From assembly GCA_028869395.1 (NCBI GenBank), contig JAGWSE010000348.1, positions 1-7,680 on the forward strand: DNA of 7,680 nucleotides. The letters run 5' to 3'. The stretch is from Alphaproteobacteria bacterium. GTDB lineage: Bacteria; Pseudomonadota; Alphaproteobacteria; Caulobacterales; Caulobacteraceae. Below are positions 5,264 to 7,680 of the stretch, one piece after another. The notes beneath the pieces were generated by a model that saw only the letters and a list, made by a program, of their open reading frames with translations, had not been told where the DNA came from and did not search any database. A program made the position numbers and the translations under genes. Position 1 is the first letter of the stretch. Each line of letters begins with the position of its first letter.

Positions 5264-5926
5264 CTAGGCGAACCCCGCCATCTCACCCCAGGCCTCGAAC
5301 GGGTCGCGACTGGCCACGAGGGTGTTGATCGGGGCGTCGGGGTCGCGGTGGCCCAGCGCCATGCCGGAGAACACCATGTGGTCGGCGGGCAGGTTCAGGA
5401 ACTTGGCGACCGTCTGCGGGTAGCGCGCCCAGTATTCCTGCGGGCAGGTGTCCAGCCCGCGCTCGGTCGCCAGCAGCATCACGTTCTGCATGTACATCCC
5501 CAGGTCCGCCCACTGCGGCGGGCCCAGCTTGCGGTCCAGGCAGAAGAAGATCCCCACCGGGGCGCCGAAGAACTCGCCGTTCCTGGCGAGCTGGCGCAGG
5601 CGCGCGGGCTTGTCCTCGCGCGGGATGCCGAGGGTGGCGTAGAGGTCCTCGCCGTTCTGGAACCGCCTCGTGCGGAACGGCTCCCACAGGTTCGGCGGAT
5701 AGACCTCGTACTCCGGCGCCTCGCCGAAGGCGTTGGCCGCCACGACCTGCTTGAAGTCGGCCAGCGGCTGGCCGGCCAGGGCATAGACCCGCCACGGCTG
5801 CAGGTTGCCGCCCGAGGGCGCGCGCGCGGCGCGGACCAGGATGTCCTTCACCACCTCGCCGGCCACGGGCGTGTCCAGGAAGGCGCGGATCGAGACGCGG
5901 CGCTCCACCGCCTCGCTGACGTTCAT
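5264..5926 (-). CDS. Nitroreductase-family FMN-dependent oxidoreductase
   Basis: A 220-residue cytoplasmic flavoprotein of the usual family length. Members use NAD(P)H to reduce nitro-compounds, quinones or enones, usually as homodimers. Recognisable FMN-site features are the N-terminal RRVSIRAF (9-16), APSGGNLQPWRVYAL (36-50), the dimer/flavin helix LGMYMQNVMLLATERGLDTC (142-161), and the C-terminal GMALGHRDPDAPIN (188-201). The segment between about residues 66 and 110 (including YEVYPPNLWEPF) is a longer insertion than in minimal members and probably shapes the substrate pocket. The ATG at 5926 has only a weak GAG upstream, but the methionine sits at the expected distance from the RRVSIRAF motif. 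It is divergent from mtgA (84-bp gap) and convergent with the outer-membrane gene. The physiological substrate cannot be told from sequence. Confidence 0.93.
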   Translation of the reverse strand: MNVSEAVERRVSIRAFLDTPVAGEVVKDILVRAARAPSGGNLQPWRVYALAGQPLADFKQVVAANAFGEAPEYEVYPPNLWEPFRTRRFQNGEDLYATLGIPREDKPARLRQLARNGEFFGAPVGIFFCLDRKLGPPQWADLGMYMQNVMLLATERGLDTCPQEYWARYPQTVAKFLNLPADHMVFSGMALGHRDPDAPINTLVASRDPFEAWGEMAGFA

Positions 5927-5998
5927 GGATGCTCAACCGCTCCGGCTTGACCTTGCCCCATCTCCGATTCACCTACACCCGCTCTCCGGGGGGAAGGC

Positions 5999-6003
5999 AA
6001 GGA
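5999..6003 (+). promoter_or_regulatory. Ribosome site supporting the TTG start of mtgA
   Basis: AAGGA with a seven-base spacer to TTG. No ATG in the same frame lies upstream before the divergent gene, so this site decides the rare start codon. Confidence 0.55.
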
Positions 6004-6010
6004 CGCCCGC

Positions 6011-6724
6011 TTGGCCCGCAAGCTCCGCTCGCAAAGCCTGATCGGCCGGCTGGTCCGCTGGGCCATGCTGTTGGTGCTGGTGTTCGGCGTCCTGGGCCCG
6101 CTGGCGGTAGTCGGGCTCTACCGCGTCGTGCCGCCGCCGATCACCTGGCTGATGGTCGAGCGGCTGGTCCAGGGCAAGGGGTTCGACCGCCGCTGGGTTC
6201 CGCTGCGCGACATCTCGCCGAGCCTGGTGCGGGCGGTGATCGCCTCGGAGGATTCCAACTTCTGCCACCACCACGGCTTCGACGTCCCGGCCATCGAACG
6301 CGCCCTGCGCCACGACGAGGCCCATCCGGGCGGGCGGCTGATCGGCGGCTCGACGATCAGCCAGCAGACGGCCAAGAACATCTTCCTGTGGCCGGGGCGC
6401 ACCTGGGTGCGCAAGGGAATCGAGGCCTGGTTCACTGTGCTCATCGAGGCGATCTGGGGCAAGCCGCGGATCATGGAGGTCTATCTGAACTCCATCGAGT
6501 GGGGCCCGGGGATCTACGGCGCCGAGGCCGCCGCGCAGCACGACTTCCATGTCAGCGCCGCGCGCCTCAGCCCGGCGCAGGCCGCGCGCCTGGCCGCGAT
6601 CATTCCCAAGCCGCTGTCCTGGCGCGCCGCGGCCCCCGGCCCCTACATCCGCCGCCGCTCCGGGACCATCGTCGCCCGCGCCGGCGTGGTGCGCCGCGAC
6701 GACCTCGACGCCTGCGTCTACTGA
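6011..6724 (+). CDS. mtgA: Monofunctional biosynthetic peptidoglycan transglycosylase
   Basis: A GT51 enzyme that polymerises lipid II into glycan strands on the periplasmic face of the inner membrane. It has no transpeptidase domain, and at 237 residues it has normal MtgA length. After a basic N-terminus there is one anchor helix at about 15-38. The GT51 motifs follow in order: EDSNFCHHHGFD (80-91, catalytic Glu80), GGSTISQQTAKN (112-123), RKGIEAWFTVLIE (134-146, with Glu138 as the likely second catalytic acid), and MEVYLNSIEWGPGIYGAEAA (155-174). The start is TTG at 6011, chosen because AAGGA (5999-6003) lies seven bases upstream and because the next ATG (6065) would remove part of the anchor and its positive flank. 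Its stop overlaps the 3' end of the facing peptidase gene by 7 bp. The function is secure from the motifs. Confidence 0.95.
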   Translation: MARKLRSQSLIGRLVRWAMLLVLVFGVLGPLAVVGLYRVVPPPITWLMVERLVQGKGFDRRWVPLRDISPSLVRAVIASEDSNFCHHHGFDVPAIERALRHDEAHPGGRLIGGSTISQQTAKNIFLWPGRTWVRKGIEAWFTVLIEAIWGKPRIMEVYLNSIEWGPGIYGAEAAAQHDFHVSAARLSPAQAARLAAIIPKPLSWRAAAPGPYIRRRSGTIVARAGVVRRDDLDACVY

Positions 6725-7680
6725 GCGAGGTACTTGTCGAACCAGGCGAGGGTGCGGGCCTCGATGTCCTGCTGGTTCACGGGCTTGCCGATGTGGTGGC
6801 CCTCGCCGGCGTAGATCACCAGCGAGGTCGGAACCCCCATCGCCTTCAGCCCGTGCCACATCTCCAGGCTCTGCGGCGCGGGGCATTCCACGTCGCGCTC
6901 GCCGACGTAGATGAAGGTCGGCGTCCTGGCGTGCTTGATGTAGCGGATCGGCGACAGCCGGTCGTAGACGCTCGGATCGTCGTACATGGTCGATCCGAAG
7001 AACGGGACCATCCACTTGTCGATGCCGTTCTCGCCGTAATAGCTCACCCAGTCGGAGATCCCCGCGCCCGCCGCGGCGGCGTGGAAGCGGTTGGTCTGGG
7101 TCACCGCCCACATGGTCATGAAGCCCCCGTAGGAGCCGCCCATGATCGCCAGGCGCTTGTCGTCCACGGGCGCGATCTTCTCCACCGCGTCGACGCCGGC
7201 CAGGATGTCGCGCAGGTCGCCGCCGCCGAAGTCCTTGATGTTGGCCCGCGTGAAGGCCTCGCCCTGGCCGTAGGAGCCGCGCGGGTTGGGCAGGAAGACG
7301 TAGTAGCCGTGCGCCAGCAGCGCCGCCGTCGTGCCCTCCCAGACGAAGTAGGGCGGAACCGCCGAGGCCGGGCCGCCGTGCACCTCCACCGCCATCGGAT
7401 AGGTCCGGCCGGCCACGACGCCCTTCGGCGCCAGCAGCCAGCCCTGGATGTGGAAGCCTTCGTTGGTCCAGTTGACGCTGCGCGCGTCGTTGTCGGCCGC
7501 GAGGGCGTCGTTGTCGCGGGTGATCGGGACCATCGCCACAACCGGCCCGGCGACGATCCGCGGGGCGAGGGCGAAGGTCTGCAGCGTCGCCGCCGCGCGC
7601 CGGCCGTCGTCGGACAGCGCCAGGCGCCCGTCGCCCGCCGTCACCAGCGCCGCGTCCCCCCACAGGGGCTTCAGCGTCCA
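6718..7680 (-). CDS. Prolyl-oligopeptidase (S9) family serine peptidase, N-terminus cut by window edge
   Basis: The reading frame is open to the right edge, so these are the last 320 residues of a larger protein; family members usually have 600-700 residues with an N-terminal beta-propeller outside this window. The visible part is the alpha/beta-hydrolase peptidase domain. In window numbering it has the oxyanion-side stretch VEVHGGPAS (99-107), LPNPRGSYGQGEAF (130-143), the nucleophile elbow GGSYGGFM with Ser183, the acid in GERDVECP at Asp263, and GEGHHIGKP with His295 as the likely catalytic base. It ends with the family-typical WFDKYL. Such enzymes release dipeptides or acyl-amino acids from oligopeptides, in the cytoplasm or periplasm; a signal peptide, if any, would be off-window. 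DPP4-like or acylaminoacyl-peptidase specificity cannot be separated here. Its 3' end overlaps that of mtgA. Confidence 0.94.
   Translation of the reverse strand, partial: WTLKPLWGDAALVTAGDGRLALSDDGRRAAATLQTFALAPRIVAGPVVAMVPITRDNDALAADNDARSVNWTNEGFHIQGWLLAPKGVVAGRTYPMAVEVHGGPASAVPPYFVWEGTTAALLAHGYYVFLPNPRGSYGQGEAFTRANIKDFGGGDLRDILAGVDAVEKIAPVDDKRLAIMGGSYGGFMTMWAVTQTNRFHAAAAGAGISDWVSYYGENGIDKWMVPFFGSTMYDDPSVYDRLSPIRYIKHARTPTFIYVGERDVECPAPQSLEMWHGLKAMGVPTSLVIYAGEGHHIGKPVNQQDIEARTLAWFDKYLAQ

Noticed and set aside
5171..5950. A 259-codon open frame on the plus strand opposite the nitroreductase
   Set aside because: It covers the nitroreductase almost exactly in antisense and has no ribosome site or domain.
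5947..5975. TTGACC at 5947 as the -35 of an mtgA promoter
   Set aside because: At 17 bases spacing the -10 would be CACCTA, which barely matches the consensus; other spacings are no better.
5969..7663. A 564-codon open frame on the minus strand
   Set aside because: It is antisense to mtgA and in another frame of the S9 peptidase, both of which have full catalytic motifs. The product is Gly/Arg/Ala-rich with no recognisable fold.

Overview
The window is very GC-rich, has tightly packed genes on both strands, and uses several GTG/TTG starts. The gene content (a CYP153-type alkane-hydroxylase P450, a monofunctional MtgA transglycosylase, a TonB-era style of outer-membrane barrel, an S9 peptidase) and the intergenic GTCATCCCGGA-type repeat suggest an alphaproteobacterium, plausibly Caulobacterales (Caulobacter/Phenylobacterium-like). 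The taxon is inferred from style and recall, not from a marker gene.

Left part (1-1823): a cytochrome P450 on the minus strand runs off the left edge after its haem-cysteine motif. It is divergent from a TetR-family regulator. The 79-bp gap holds a good sigma70-type promoter reading toward the P450 (TTGACA-N17-CCTAAT). A 16-bp near-perfect palindrome lies across its spacer and -10 box. This is the clearest regulatory logic in the window: the TetR protein probably represses the P450 and possibly itself.

Middle part (1824-5263): a 306-bp non-coding stretch with a dispersed-repeat fragment and a second inverted repeat is followed by a block of poorly characterised genes. These are a 94-aa basic-N-terminus protein (minus), an RMD1/DUF155 family protein with a C-terminal membrane anchor (plus), a 64-aa two-helix membrane protein and a DUF2202-like ferritin-like protein (both minus, probably one operon), and a 257-aa secreted, probably outer-membrane barrel protein (plus). 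None has an established pathway. The block reads as an accessory or stress-related stretch between better-known genes.

Right part (5264-7680): a nitroreductase-family FMN protein (minus) is divergent from mtgA (plus, TTG start). The 3' end of mtgA overlaps by 7 bp the 3' end of a prolyl-oligopeptidase (S9) family peptidase, which enters from the right edge and carries the complete catalytic triad. I see no CRISPR array, rRNA, tRNA, IS element or phage gene. I found no complete novel multi-gene system; the best leads are the P450 promoter/operator, the ferritin-like/membrane-protein pair, and the unassigned 94-aa and 257-aa proteins.
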